From positions 35,749,501 through 35,813,500 of the forward strand of contig CP142453.1 of NCBI GenBank assembly GCA_038049695.1: 64,000 bases of DNA, given 5' to 3'. Shown here in pieces: positions 11,663 to 25,700 of the stretch. Numbering within the stretch: the stretch's first letter is position 1; each line of letters opens with the position of its first letter. This DNA is from Cinnamomum chago (lineage: Eukaryota; Streptophyta; Magnoliopsida; Laurales; Lauraceae). A program made the position numbers and the translations under genes. The notes beneath the pieces are model-generated. The model saw only the letters and a list, made by a program, of their open reading frames with translations. It did not search any database and was not told the origin of the DNA.

Positions 11663-13196
11663 ATCTTCTGGTTCTCCAATTTGTAGCGTGCCTTCTAGTA
11701 AATATATATCAATCCTTACATGTTTAAGTGCAAACTATGGCTATTTTTGGGATAGGGTACACAAAAACATAAAGACAAATTAAATGCGTTCACCAATAAG
11801 AAAGTAGAATAATGAGAGCCCAAATGAAACTGACCTATTCCAATCTAATTCACAAACTCTACCAATAGATAATTGAACTATTGGAAGAATCGAACTGTCA
11901 ACAAATCAAAAGAACAATTTGTAGTACAAATTTTGTCAGTACAAACTTGGTAACTATTGGTGGGATAAAAGGTGCAGCTCTATCGTTGAAACCTGCTTCT
12001 AGGAGTCTGAGGACTCTACCATTGGTGTTTTAAGAAAAGAAGGTGGTACTCCTCTTTGGGCCAGGTGCCTGCATGGCTAATCCATATTCTTAGCTTCTAA
12101 AGAATACATAGAAGATAAAAGGTGCAAACTATTGGGTGATGAGATTACTCATCTTGCGTTCTTTTTTATTGCCTTATTCTAAAAGTCATTAAAGACCACT
12201 CTGAAGCACCTTGGAGACAAGACCCCAAGAGTGAAATTTGGTAAGCTTGCAAGATTTTCCATTTCCATGTCCTCTACTGGAGAATATACATCCAAGAGGC
12301 TCTTACAATATTTTAGAAATGCCTCCAATCATCTCAACATACCTTGTCTCACCTTTGGAAGAAACTTGTCTAGCTTCTCAAATCAAACTTGTATGCATTG
12401 CAACCCTTCCCTTTTTCTTTTTCTTTTGATAACCCAGGGTATCTCCCACCCAGCCCAGCCCTGAAGCCTGAGGGACACTCGATTCTAGACAGCCGAAAAC
12501 TAATCCCTACGGGTACATGCAAACCCCTTCCTTTTGTATGTCCCTTCTTTCCACTTTTGCCCCCTTGGTGCGCTATACTCTGTATAGCTGGTCTCCTTAT
12601 CAGTGCTTTTGGGGTTTGATAGAGGATTCTAATCCTGTATTTCTTGGTCTTTTCCCCCTTTCGGCATTAATAGAATTTTATCTTATCTTCCAAAAAGAAA
12701 AAATGGTGCAGCCTTCATTTTGTAAAAAGGCCAGGGATGGTGCACAGGTGTAAAACTAACTGTATATAGGAGAGGAAACACGGCAGCAGGGCAGGGAAGC
12801 AAAAAGCAGGCATTATCTCAAGACAGAGGTGAGGATGAGCTGTTCTGTAGGATTAAGGTGATCAGTCCATGTGATTGGCTGAGGGGGTAGGGTACAGGTC
12901 TGATGTCTCAGAAAAATCGATGGGCCGCACTACTACTAATGATATTAATTTGAAAAATGGTGGATTGGGATTGGGATTACAGAGGGATGGTGGACAAATA
13001 ACTCCTTGAGAGGTGATTGGAGGGAGGAGCTGGGGGCTTAACTTTGTTGACAGCGATGATCGTCAAGGTTGTCAAAAGGCTCTTATTATGATCATAGAAA
13101 GTCTCTAAATACCATATAAAGTTTTAGAGAATGGTTTTGATTAAATGCATCATTTATCATTAAAAATTACACCATGTCTATGAGAGCAATAAAGGA

Positions 13197-13275
<79 letters not shown>

Positions 13276-16200
13276 GTAATATCAGATAACTTCTAGATCT
13301 TGTCGCAATCTTAAGAAATAATAAATCTTAGATATTCTAATAAGTCATTCACCGTATGACTAGCATGGATTGATTACCTGATAGGGCAGTCAGGGAATTT
13401 CCTGTGCAGTGCCATTTTCAGTAAGGTGTACCAGAATAAATTCAATAAACGGAACTCATCACGCTTAAAAGGTATTCAAAACCATTTATTTTATTGCAGT
13501 AAACCTATGTGATATATAGCCATCAGATTTTGAGTCCCAGAAATTAAGGATATTCCATGTTATCAGCCTTTTCAGGCTCTTTGCTTATATCTTTATATAA
13601 ACCTTCCTATTTTTTATCTAAGGCCACATTTGTCCAGCTACATTTCCGTGGAAAAAGCGAGGAAAAGTTGGCCGCTTTTCCACGATGAAAATTTTCCACA
13701 TTTGGTGTGGCTGCTTTTCTGCAAAGAAAAGCACAAAAATGAGCTAAGATTTTTACAATTCCATGGAAAGGTGTTTCCGATGTGGGGTTGGAAGATTTTT
13801 TCCCTCTGCGGAAGAGGAAAACCTACGAAACCAGTTTTCCACATACACTACACAAACGTGCTCTAGAAGTTAACCACTTCAATTCTAAGGGCACATTTGT
13901 GTGGCCCAATGGAAAACTAGTTCCACAGAAAACCTCTTCCGCTTTTTGCATAAAACGAAGTCCGACCCCATTGGAAACTTTTTTTTTTTTTTTTTTTTTC
14001 CGAAATTGCGATAAGTTAGTTCATTTTTCCACTTTTCCTTGCAAAAAAGTGGCTGCACCAAACATGAAATTTTCATCCCTTGGGAAAACCGCTTTCACTT
14101 TCTACGCTTTTTCCATGGAAAAGCGACTACACAAATATGCCCTAAAGTAGTCCAAGCACCTTGTGGAGTCTACTTCAGTCACTTATACGCATAACTAAAC
14201 AGTTGATTAGGAAACACCTAAAGTGGATAATATATAGCCGAAATCTCAATTGATTTTATTCTAATCATTGAATCAAAAGAATGCAAAATGAATGGTTGGA
14301 TGAAATTGTTCTTGTGTTCATTTTAAGGCTGCTAATGAGATGATTATGAGCACTTAAAGAAGGTAATTTTTGAACCATAATGAATCTGCCCTCCTTTTTA
14401 ACTGTCAACCATGCAAATAGATGGTTGAAGTTGCCCTACATTGTACGTGGGAATACTAATGTGTCCAGCCAGTTGGACTTGAATCATTTCTGTTTTCATT
14501 AACTTCATGCGCCTTTCATAAAGAGACCATTACCTAAATCTAACCCTAATATGATACATGATATTTGTGTTAAAAAAATGGTCAACCAAATAGTGATCCT
14601 TACTCCAACCGGAGTGAGATTTGGGCCCATGCTAATTCATAGAGAAACAAAGTTTGTGAAGCAGCCTGAATTTAATAACGTGGGCCCTTCTCATCATAAG
14701 CCATAGTGATAAAAACTTAAAAGATAATTCATAGCAGTAACATATTTTTGAGATGTTGACCATGTGTTACAAAAGAATCTCTATCAAATGGTTTGCAAAG
14801 TCAGTTGTTGCTGAAAGAGCCACCCTTACCAAGACATTCCATGGGAGTGCCCTACTAGATGATACAAACTACCTTTGAAAGCCTCATGTGACAGTCTTAG
14901 TTCAATTACAGTACCTTTTAGCCAAACTGGCCAAAACTATTCATTTTAGTCAACAGAAATCCCCCAGAAAGATTTCAGTTGAGATCCTGCACTATTCGGC
15001 CAAAATCTCTGATTTGATCATGAATTCAGAAATTTTGGTCAAATGGGTCAGAATTTCAAATTTCAGTCAAAATTTGATAAAGGTGAGGATTTTTCCATGT
15101 TTGGCCTTTATTATCCTGAGTTGATTTTTGACCAATATGCCCTCCATTAAGGTTGGATATGAATGAGTATATGGTCTTTTTAATTCAAAAGAAAGGGCTT
15201 TTAGATCTTTTAGGGCCTTATTGAGGAAGTGGTTTCCTTCTTTGGGCTGATTCTTTGTTTTACTTCACCTCTGCAAAAAAAAAAAATAAAAAAAAAATCA
15301 ACATATTTATTTATTTCTATCTTTCACCACAATAGGAATTGGAGTTTACTTGTTTCGTGCATATGACAATGTTGATTGAATAGAATGAATTAAACATATA
15401 TACCTACTACTTTCAAAAAAATTTCTAGATTTACATATTTTTTTATTTTATTTTATTTTATTTTCTGCAACAAAACTCGAAATTGAACGCTGAAATGCCA
15501 AAACAGCCCAAATATTTCCACTTGGAATAAGACTGAAACAAGGTTGGAAACCAAACTGAAAACTATGATGTCAAATAAAGGAATAGCTTTGGCATCATAC
15601 CAGTGGTTTGTCATAAATGTGACAACCAAACTCCAAGTCTACTAATGCACAAACACAGCACTCAACTTAACACGCATTGAGTGGAAAAAGGTAATATCTG
15701 AGATTATCCTATCACAATCTTAAACAAACTCTTAACTAATTCAATATCTTTCATGTATGAAAGCAATTTCACAAATCTGAAACTATAAAGACCAAATTTG
15801 AAAAGGAACTACATGAGAATCTAAAAGATTCATTGCATTAGCAAGTGGACTGCAACTAATATACAGAGTATTAAAATATTGTGATATGCAAATCAGTGTG
15901 TCATCCAAATGCAAGCAAACAAACAAACAATGGAGAAGGAGAGAAATGAACAATGCTGATGACTTCATGACAAAGTCCCATGCTATGATCCCCTTCTATT
16001 GACCCACTTGGTGTCCTAATTTGCTCGATCAAGCCATTGAACATCACACACAATCTCCAACGAGAATGCATTCTTCCAAAATTCACTCCAGTTGGGAGTC
16101 ATATCCACCGTTGAATTGATCAATGTAATCTCACTTTTCATGTCTTGATCAATACAACTACGTGTATATTTAATAGCTTGTGAATGATACATTGGATGTG

Positions 16201-16726
16201 TCATCAAGCGGTCTAAATCACTCCAACTGAAGTGGAATCTTGGGCCAATTGAAGTGGAATTTTGGGGGAGTACATGTGATTCTATTCTACTTACCCATAT
16301 CTGAGAACTTTCTAGTTCCCTTGGAATCAACAACAACAACATAAAAACTCAATTTCTTCATGACAACTATCCAACAGAAACCCTAACATCAATCCTGGAG
16401 AAAATCAAGAGAGAGGAAACAGATACAGAATCCCCCAATCTAACCTGTCCAGTAGCCAAAACGACAGGGTCTTTCATCAACTCAGACGAGATCGGACAAA
16501 GGAAATGCTCAGGAACAGCCACAACAGAATCCCGCCTCTGCGACGACGTCGATCTCTTCAGCTTCAGATCCTTCAATGCCGACAGGGTCTTCGAAGCAAG
16601 ATCAAATGCCTCGATCCGAGATTCTCCTTCTCCACAGATTCCTCTCACCAGCCTCTGCAGCTCCTCCTTCAACTCCATCTCCTTCGCACACGAATCAACG
16701 GCCTCGATTGCTTCCGATCGAGTCAT
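10310..16726 (-). CDS. PUB9-like: U-box/ARM-repeat E3 ubiquitin ligase (PUB9-like), two coding exons
   Basis: The product is predicted to transfer ubiquitin from an E2 to substrates bound by its ARM repeats. Exon 1 is 16445-16726 (94 codons) and exon 2 is 10310-11383 (357 codons plus TGA), giving 451 aa, close to Arabidopsis PUB9 (about 460 aa). The join is phase 0: exon 1 ends ...LATGQ before a GT donor, and exon 2 begins TYDRPFIQ after an AG acceptor. This restores the U-box signature (about residues 72-146, starting VPEHFLCPISSELMKDPVVL). ARM repeats follow from about 165 to 447, with NLSINDNNKT, RRNSAAALFSLS and RKDAASAIFNLC. I chose the ATG at 16724-16726 (MTRSEAIEAV): it begins the family-like N-terminal region. 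Upstream in-frame codons, including an Arg run from a CTC/CTT repeat, look like 5' UTR. Both exons are intact. Substrate and physiological role cannot be read from sequence. Confidence 0.93.
11604..11659. repeat. (GA)n microsatellite, 56 bp
   Basis: Uninterrupted dinucleotide run inside the U-box gene intron. It would be CU-rich in the pre-mRNA. Confidence 0.95.
12420..12705 (+). mobile_element. Possible LINE 3'-end fragment
   Basis: The stretch ends with TTCGGCATTAATAGAATTTT, ATCTTATCTTCC and an A-rich tail, wording like the 3' UTR tails of plant L1 elements. There is no ORF2 domain and no TSD identified. Confidence 0.3.
13202..13271. repeat. (GA)n microsatellite, 70 bp
   Basis: A second long GA tract in the same intron, uninterrupted for about 35 dinucleotides. 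Confidence 0.95.
13622..13863. mobile_element. PIF/Harbinger (Tourist-like) MITE, copy 1
   Basis: TIRs are GGCCACATTTGTCCAG at the left and, inverted, GAGCACGTTTGTGTAG at the right. Flanks are TAA (left) and TAG (right), a slightly decayed TWA-type duplication. It is 242 bp with no coding capacity. It shares TIRs and internal TTTCC-TGGAAAA motifs with the neighbouring copy. Confidence 0.6.
13889..14142. mobile_element. PIF/Harbinger (Tourist-like) MITE, copy 2
   Basis: TIRs are GGGCACATTTGTGTGG and, inverted, GGGCATATTTGTGTAG, flanked by a perfect TAA duplication (13886-13888 and 14143-14145). It is 254 bp and lies 25 bp from copy 1, with 22 bp between the two TSDs. A T17-like run sits in the middle. 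Confidence 0.7.
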
Positions 16727-16730
16727 TTTC

Positions 16731-16751
16731 CTCCTCCTCCTCCTCCTCCTG
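16731..16751. repeat. CTC trinucleotide run just upstream of the U-box ATG
   Basis: Seven tandem CTC units; on minus they read GAG/AGG immediately 5' of the chosen start. The run is probably 5' UTR and could influence translation or length variation. Confidence 0.8.
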
Positions 16752-16769
16752 TGAAGAAGAAGTGGTAGT

Positions 16770-16786
16770 AGTTGATATATAAAAGC
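16770..16786 (-). promoter_or_regulatory. Possible TATA box of the U-box gene
   Basis: Read on minus, the sequence TTTTATATATCAAC lies about 50 bp upstream of the ATG. If it is the TATA box, the 5' UTR would be only about 20 nt. A TSS further upstream is equally possible. Confidence 0.3.
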
Positions 16787-19700
16787 TTTCTGGGCTTTGA
16801 AAGAGAGAAGAGGAGGTCTCCTTTTTATCATCAATAGGCCACACATATTACTGTAGAGTGGGCCCCACATGTCCATCTAGACGTCTCAATCATGGAAAAA
16901 TTTCAGCAATGACAGCTGGCATTCCCAGCCTTCCATGCACCTGGGACCTGGGTGGGTCGATTCGGTCCACCTGTTACGCTCATGGTAAAAACGTGGCCGG
17001 TTTTGAATCTAGATTTCGATTTCAACCTTCTCCTCTTCTAATCTTGTAGGGCTCACTTTTTAATGCCTATGCTTATCTTATCTCTTTGTAGCTAGCTTAT
17101 TTTGGCTTATGGGGATAATGTTGTTTACAAATAAGATTTTGTTGATAATTAGAAGCTATATGTAAGCAATAAATGTGATGACATTTGGAAAGTATATCCG
17201 GATTATTATTATTATTATTATTATTATTTTGATATTATTGTGATGATGGGGAGATAAGTTCGTTTTTAATTTTCAAGTAAATTAAATTTATGATCAAGAT
17301 AATTTGAATTGTTCATGTTAAATGCAATTCTGCTCAAGTTGCCACTTGACATGATGAAAACCTTATTTATGCTGTCACTACAATGCCACATTAGTGCCAT
17401 GTCATGTTTACAATCTTATGTTTACCTTTGCCGTAGAGATTATTCTTATTAAAGTGAATTTGAGAATGTCACCACAAGGGATGAGATAAGTTTAAATTAT
17501 CTTTACACGATGGGGTTTTCACGGGATGTAATTCCTGTGTAATAGCTGTGATAGGGATTCAGACTCCTCCCTTTCATAGAAATTAATAATAAGGGCTTGG
17601 GTTATTGTATGTGGGTGGGGGTGTGATTAATTACCTTAAAAAAACTAAATTACTTTTTTAAAATGGACATTTGAATAAGATGTGATGACTTTTAATCTTT
17701 AAATTCTAGAACTCTATATATTCTTTTGAGATTAATATTTAGGAGGGTTTTTTTTTTTTAACTTCCCATAAAAAAAAAAAAAAACTTCAAATTCCTCAAC
17801 TAGAGGGCTTTGTAAACTTATCAATGGGACCTTCCTCTAATATTCAAATCACTAATAACTTATTTTACTGCATTTGACCGAAAATCCAGAATAATAGATA
17901 TCGACCCACCACCCAATTATTACATGATATGTAAACATATATTGAAATAAAACACGTCCACGTCAATCCTATTTCCAACAAAGACGCCAAAACTCATACG
18001 TACTGACTGCAGTACTAACATGGACTTGTCACCAACTGCAGGCAAAAATGATCATATGCCTCTGTCGTCTATATTTGGAGAATAATCCTTAAATTGGTAA
18101 TACAAGAAAAGGGAGAGAGCTCTATCAAATGTAAGTTCTCTCATAAGCGATGAGATGGATGGTCAAAATCAAATTAATAAGTGGATATGACTCAGGTCAA
18201 TTTGTTTGGAGAAATAAGAAATTCCGTGTGTTGGCAATAACTAAATGCAACATTAATCGTTGGCCCTAGCCATTCTTCTATATAATTAATGAGAATTCTG
18301 GAATTCAGCCTTTTGAATTGTGAATTTTGGCCTATGAGACTCTTTGAATTTTAATTTACAAAATGCTCAACCGTGCTTGAGTATTTGTAAATTCTGCTCC
18401 CAACATGTATTCCTTGAATCTAGTAAATGAACAGGTTCCTAAAAATTTTTCACCACTCAATAGGAAATCTCAGGTTCCTAAAATTAGACGGGCTCTTACT
18501 TTTGTTAGGCCTTTAATTTGCATAAGCAGTGTATCAGCATAGTCATCATATGCCAAATGAAAGAAAAAACCTACATGGAAGCATCACTGGTTCAATTTCG
18601 ATATTGAATGTCTTTTTTTTGGCTACCAAATAAATCACAAAGATTCTTCTCTTGAAAAGAATTGACCTTTCTATTTTTTATTGGTTGAAATTCCATTTTC
18701 TAAAAGTATTCAGCACAACGATGGTTATATGCTAAATTTAAAAGCATGTAGCTCAAGTTTAAGGCCTACTTGAACACATGGTTATCCCAGGGGTAGAGGG
18801 TGCCGAACTGGTATCGTGTGAATTAGGGTTAAATAAATATCACCTTAATCTTGTCTTTCAAATTTTGCTCTTAGGACCTAAGCAACTTCTATTGCGACCA
18901 AATTCGAAGGCAAATGATTGTTTGTATCAGCATCAAATTGAAATGAGAGTTAACTTATGACTTATGAGGGTAGGTTGGTGTGAGAATCTCTTTATTGATA
19001 ACACATAATGCCTATTAATTGATATTATTATTACTCATCATGTTTATTTGTGTTTATAAGAAAATGAGGTTTAAATAAGGCCACAGGGGTGAACACTTTC
19101 ACATCTCCCACTCGCAAAAGTTGTCAATATAAGTCTTTACATGGTGATTGCATTTGGTTATGCAATTGGTCAATATGGGGCCAAATTCCATTAAACTCAT
19201 TTTATTTTTTCATTCCCACCCCCTAATTGTAATCCTAACAATTCAGTTTGTTTGTTAAACTAATAAGTCCCAATACCTTTAGATTTATTACCTTACGTCT
19301 TCATGGATATTGGGTAATTTGTGAAAACCATAAAAAAAATATCCCAATGCTAAAATCTAAATTCTTGCACTTTTGTGGGGCTCTAATTCATGTCTCATAT
19401 TAATGATGGACATCAAGGCCTTTAATTTCATATATTAAATCTTCATGGATTTTGAAAAAATTATGAAAAATATCGAAAAAATCCAAACACATTTTAAAAC
19501 CGTTGGATATAATTATCTACTCATATGAAAATTATGATTTGACAAACATTGTAATAATGTTTGCATATCTATTTTCATCCCATGGTAGAAGGCAACTGTC
19601 CTCTAAATAAAGTGTTACTGGGTCATTACTGTTCATCATCCCCATAGTAATTACAATGCACCAGAACGGGCCCCACTGCTAGAAACGGAAGATCAAGACA

Positions 19701-22700
19701 CACTGTGCATATCCGGATGCACGAGGAGTCTCAGGACCCAATATTATTTCCTGCTTGCATGGACCCAATGTCATGAACCACGTGATGAGTTAATGGTATT
19801 ATAAACAGTGGAGTCGTTTTCAAGTTCCCCTAACAAGGAAAAAGACAGAATCTTATTCTCGCATGCGGTGCTTAATCCTTTCAAGGGTTACCCGGATCCC
19901 TTGCCGTTCTTGGTTCTTGGGGCCGATGATCCCGGTTTGTTAGGACTGGGACCCGAAATTTTATATTCATTATTTGCTCAATAACTCTTTCTATTTATGA
20001 GTTGGCCATGTTTTATGCTCATGTTTAAAGTTCACGACGAGATTGCTGAGTTAGTTTTTATTGAGAGGAAAGTAAAATCCGACCGACCCCCTCTTCCATA
20101 ATCCAATTTTGCTCAAAACGGTAAGTGTGTTTCTATTTTCACTGCTACACAAACAAACCTTTAAGGCTCTTATATGACTTAGCTGGATGCATGTTTATCA
20201 TAAAAGATAGTAAGATAGTGATATCTCATTGTAGAAATGAGTTTAGGCGAAGATCAACCAAATTATTATAATCATACCAGAGTATCTCAAAAAGAGAGTG
20301 GACTCAGTGAATGAACTCTGGAAAGTTAAGAGCATGTTGGGATGCATAGTAAATTATAATGAGGTGAGATAAACATGTAGTCTCCAAACCATTGTACTGT
20401 CCTTTTATCACTGAGGTTCTCTAAATTTGACCATACAAAGCTATAAGGAGGGGAAATGAGATGTACCCATAATTCATATGAGATTTAGTCAAATCGATCA
20501 AATCCTTATCATGAACTTCTACACCGACATTTGTGAGGTGGTGGCCCACCCAATCTATTTCCAAATCTATTGAAGAGAGTTTAAAGTTTAAACTTGAAAG
20601 GGAAGAGATAAGCAAGGTCCCAAAGAACCGCAACTTACTGCGCCAAGAGGCAAGAGAAGAGGGAGAGGGACTGCTTTGAAGGGGTCAAAAGGTCGAATAA
20701 CCCCTTCCGAGATCTGATTTTATTGAAATCATCACCCAAAAGTCATGCACAATCCATGTCCTTCAAATCCGGATGTTCTTCATTCAATCATGTCTTGCTT
20801 TTTCGTCACATCACAGGCGTTAATCAATATTAAGGATGTGTTGTGGGGCCCACCCAGTAGCAGCCACACTTCACGGACCATTGATTAAAGTTGTTCCACT
20901 CAATGTCACAAATGTGCAGGTTCCCCGTAACATTATTTTGGATAAAGTTGAAGATATTTTCTGTGACCTATTCTTTTAGTTACTTAGTTACTATACATCC
21001 GGTATAAATTAGTCTAACCGACAAAAATTAAACTACACCTCCCATCATAAAAATAGATCACACTCACACCACAAGACAACATGGTTTGATTAATGATCAA
21101 TATCACTTCTACTTTTAGGTAAATTAACATTAGTAAGGTTGACATTTAGAGGTTTGCCGACCTTTACTGTCGGGCCCATTATACTTTTGTGTTTTTTCCC
21201 GGGATACTCCAGCGCATGGGGCTGAGATCCATCGAGCCTTCGAGTGAGGAAATGAGATCTTGGGTGAAGTAAGATAACTATTATTGAGGGACGAAGACCT
21301 CAATTGGGGGTGAAGAGCCCTTGGATGAGGGAAGGGAGCTGTTCTCAGCCCATTATATTGGGGATATTAGGCTGAGTGTATGCAATCATTCTTGAATTAA
21401 TTATAAATATTTGAAAGACAGAAAGCTGTTAAAAATTGTTTTATTGTGGCATATTTCAGCTTTTCTTGTATTTTGAGAATATTGTGATATCATGAAAAGA
21501 AAAAAATAAAGTTTTCTCTGGAACTAGAACTTTGTCCCATTTGTACTTGGGAAAGGCTTGAATTAAGTATAAAAAGCCCAATGCCCATCATAACAGGGCC
21601 AGAACAATACAGCTAATCTTATGTCATTTAGGATCTTTTTTTATTTATTTTTTATATCCATATGTCTTGTAGGATCTTTATGATTCTTTTAAGAGATATT
21701 TGGATTTAAGATTGTTTTATGTTTGAATTTAAGATCCTTATGTCATTTTTTTTATGTTAGTATTAATTGGTTGGGGTAAAAATGGTTTGGGCTGGGCAGG
21801 GTATTGGAGATTCACCTGATTGTTAATCATTATGCAAATTAGTTGCGCAATGGCCATTTAAAAACTATTGGCCATAGATAGTCCTGATTCTCCTCAACAA
21901 TACATCCATACCAGTTATTTGGCTTTCCTGTATCCTTTTTCCTATGTACCACAATTGTTTTCTATGTACCAATTGTTGTAGGCACTGTTAATGCTAGAGT
22001 CTTTCAGCTGCAATAAGAAATGCTAGAGTATTTATAATAATAAGATAAATACAATATATGTGACATCTAAATTGGGTTATTAATCTTACCCCATAAAAGT
22101 AGGTTTAGCAAATTTATTATATAAAATAGAATCGAAATCTTCTAAGTGACTCTATACACGATGACCATGAGTGGACCACTCAGGGCCGTGTCCACTCATG
22201 ATTACCGTGGGATTTTAACTCATCAGATCCGGACTCTATAAAATATTAGTTTAATTGTGCTTTGCTCACAAATCACAATTCTTTAGTGCTCATTTTCATC
22301 TCTTTTGATCCAAAGAAACGACTAGTAATGTTTGATAAATCTGACTTCATACAGATATCTAAATTAAACAAGTACTCTTTTTTAAATGGGAGTAACAAAT
22401 TAACCTCCATGCTATATGTATCTGTATTGTAAAGGATATAAGTCCTTGCCTTTATGTGAGCACCACTTAATCCAAATAGCCAAGGAGAACTGTCCATCTA
22501 GTGTGGGGTCCACCGGATGACCTATGTAAATTATATTGAATGATCAGGTCGTCATTTGCGGCACAACCCAATAATTGCCCCTTGGCATCCAGTGATCCTG
22601 AGGTGGAGTGGGACCCACAACGTGACTTGCCAGCTTGAACTTTGGGTCACACTTCTCACCACCCTGCTAGTTCTCTAGGGAGAGAGCACGACAATCCCTA

Positions 22701-25700
22701 ATCATGCAATCAGATGCCACTGTAGATGTGACATATGGACATTATTCACTCAGGCCGTCCAAATAATGGAGTCTGTGTGGCCCACCAGTCCAGGCCTCTT
22801 GATGCCAAACGATGGGATCTATTCTTTTGCAGGCTCAAAAATGAATTTAAAATTGAAAACTGGAACTCACAGTTATTTCGATATAGGTTTAGGCCAACTG
22901 CATGAATTTGAAATTTGAATACAATTTGAATTTACATATGGGCATCTGACTCTCATCCATGCAGCGTAATGATCAGGTGCGTGCATGTGTAAAACTTCAG
23001 GCCATCATATCATCCTCACACCTCACCTTAATTTATGACCCACAAATTCAACGAATTTATATTAAAAAAACATTCAGTGGATAAAGTGATCCAATCCATT
23101 CAAATCGGTGTAAACCTAGGGATCCGGCGATTATGTGGGCATGAGGGTGGGGGATGTGATTTGGTAATTAGAAGGGTCCCTACGAGGTGCATGCACTCGT
23201 TATTCACCTATTCTCTCACACTCATCCATGATCTAAATTAGGGATTTAGACCTTGTTTTGTCAGCAGTACTGTGATTTAGACCTTGACTTTTTCATGATT
23301 TGAATAATATGGTTCCAACGTCCCCTCATTCAATTCTTTATCTATGATCCTAGATCAGCCCCGTAAAAATGGAGGTGCTTTATCATTGAACCACTGGTGG
23401 GTCAACTTTAGGCACTCTTTTATTCTTAATACTGCACTTTGTCTATGCCTAGATTTGTCTCAATTGGAGAATCATGAATAATCACCACTCAAATAGTTTC
23501 CATAAAATAGCTGCTTAAGAAGTGATAATTTAGAATTCAAATTCAACTAGTAAGTTTAGATGGCTGGAGTTTTCTTACCTTGGGAGCTATTTACCTTATG
23601 TTCCACTAGGGTTACAAATTGGTTAACATGGATTAGTGTACTCCTTATTCATAAAGGAAATTTTGAGGTGCTCCTCCACAATTTTTCCCTAATTGCTTCA
23701 TCATCCAACAGGGACCATACAGTTAGATTCTCTTTGTTGTTGTTTGAAGACAATGACAACTCCACAAAATCTCTCCCCCGCCGCCCCCCCCGCCATGTGA
23801 ACTTCATCAATTGATGTTATTGTAGTACTAAATGAACAATGGGAGCCAATGTGTGATAAACTTCAATATCATAGAGCAATCATTAAATGAAGTGTTGGTT
23901 CCAAAGAAGATATTGCAAATAGGATTAACAAAGAGTATAGACATAAAAATGCCAATTATTACGCCGCCATCAAGATTTGTGCAAAGCGGTATTTTATAGA
24001 AAATGTAGTTAGAGTTGTATCGTTATAGGGAGTTCAATGTTTACAATGAAGAGAAGAACAGAACCAAAAGGACATGCAATTGAAACACGGATGCTACTAT
24101 GAATAATTGGATAAACTGTGTGATAAAATAGGACTAAAAAAATTACCCGTGCTCATGCATATGGTAAATATTGTAATTTAAATACTCATATATAAAAAAT
24201 TCATAGTTTCTTTTTTAAAAGAAAGCAAAAGAAAGAAAAAATTATGAGTATGTATTTATATAATCGAAGAATTTGTACCATAGAATGAAAAAAAAGAGAA
24301 TTAGAGTATAATAGGAATGTTAGAGTTAGGATTGAAACAAAGTCTTTGAGAAATAAAAGAAAAAAAAAGTGGAGAGTATTTATGAGTGGTTATGATAAAG
24401 AAATAAATAAAGTAATTTATGTAACTTCCGGTCAAAATTAGATCCGACGGTCAAAATTGAAGCCAAAACCTCCTGGCTTAATATATTATATTATAATATG
24501 AAGATAAGTTTGTGTTATAAAAGGAAATATGTTTCACTTGTGGAAAATCCAAAGAAAGTGGTTGCAGATGGTCTTGGGCCCTTTGCAATCATGTTGAGGT
24601 GCTTATTTCTATATGAGCAACCCTGCTTTAGGAGGGGTAGGATTGTAGGAAACAGGATGGGTCAGGTATAAAAGGGTTGGGTAGAGATTGCGATTTCATG
24701 GGTTGGGCCCGATCTGTATTTGATCCGTTTATTAGATGGGTTAGATATGAGATACCCCAACAAGCACTTAATGTGAGTCAACTGGACCCTGTTCAGTTAA
24801 CACACCTGCACTGGTCCTTAACTTTTGTTGTGTTATTATGTTTGAACCTGCCTTTTACAAAATAAGTTATGGTGGGCTAATGCAAAAGCAAGTCCAGACG
24901 TTCATAATGATGTCAAAGATCTCACATATGATGTATTGAAACATTAAACCGTTTTAATTAGTTCTGTTTGACCCACGAGAATGAACGCACAGGCTCTTTT
25001 GTGGCCATCTTGTGTGGGCCACAACCCAACAAACAGGCCTTGAGAGAAGATAACATTCAATAAGAACTTAATCTAAAATAGCTAAAAGTCACTAAATCTT
25101 GAGTGACTGAAAACGTAGAAATAAATAGCTACTGGTGAGACAAGTAAAAATTGAAATTTCTCCTCATTTCTCGCATTTGTTTCATATTTTCACACAAATA
25201 GCACAACAAGCTTTAACAACATACAGAACTCGATTTGTGTGATTCTCAAATAATTTCTCCGAATCTTCAATCTTTCAACCATGCTGCTGAAACCTTCTCT
25301 TGTTTAGAGCCATAGTAAAATAGAGATGCCCGCATTTACTTTTCCAACTCAAAGATGGTTGCGAGGCTTGAGCTGCTATTTCTAATTTAGTAATTGAAGG
25401 GCTAAGATCATCAAATTTGAAAGATTACTGGATCATCTCTCAACCAGGCTCCACCAAATCAACAATATATGTAGCATTTAACATGAGCCTTGGGGTACAT
25501 TAAGAGAAGTGTCCACTCTCATAAATGTTAGCATCGATCACATGATCTAGGCTAAGATTAAAAATCACAAAAAACTAGCTGTTGGAACTGAAGCTAATGG
25601 CGGAGGCACTGGCATTTCTTACTTTTGGACTTCCTTTGTTCCTTTTGCTTGGGATTCACACTTCTCCCACTGTAGCCTCATATATAATATAATAATGACC

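Larger units (their letters stand above)
11384..16444 (-). other. 5.06-kb intron splitting the U-box domain
   Basis: The donor (GTTAGA, read on minus) and acceptor (..CAG) fit the GT-AG rule and leave the U-box in frame. The intron holds two GA tracts, a LINE-tail-like stretch at about 12420-12700, two PIF/Harbinger MITEs (13622-14142) and otherwise AT-rich DNA. Small ORFs at 15783-16342 have no recognised homology. Confidence 0.85.

Noticed and set aside
16505-16782. Plus-strand ORFs of 68-87 aa
   Set aside because: Antisense shadows of U-box exon 1 and its CTC repeat.
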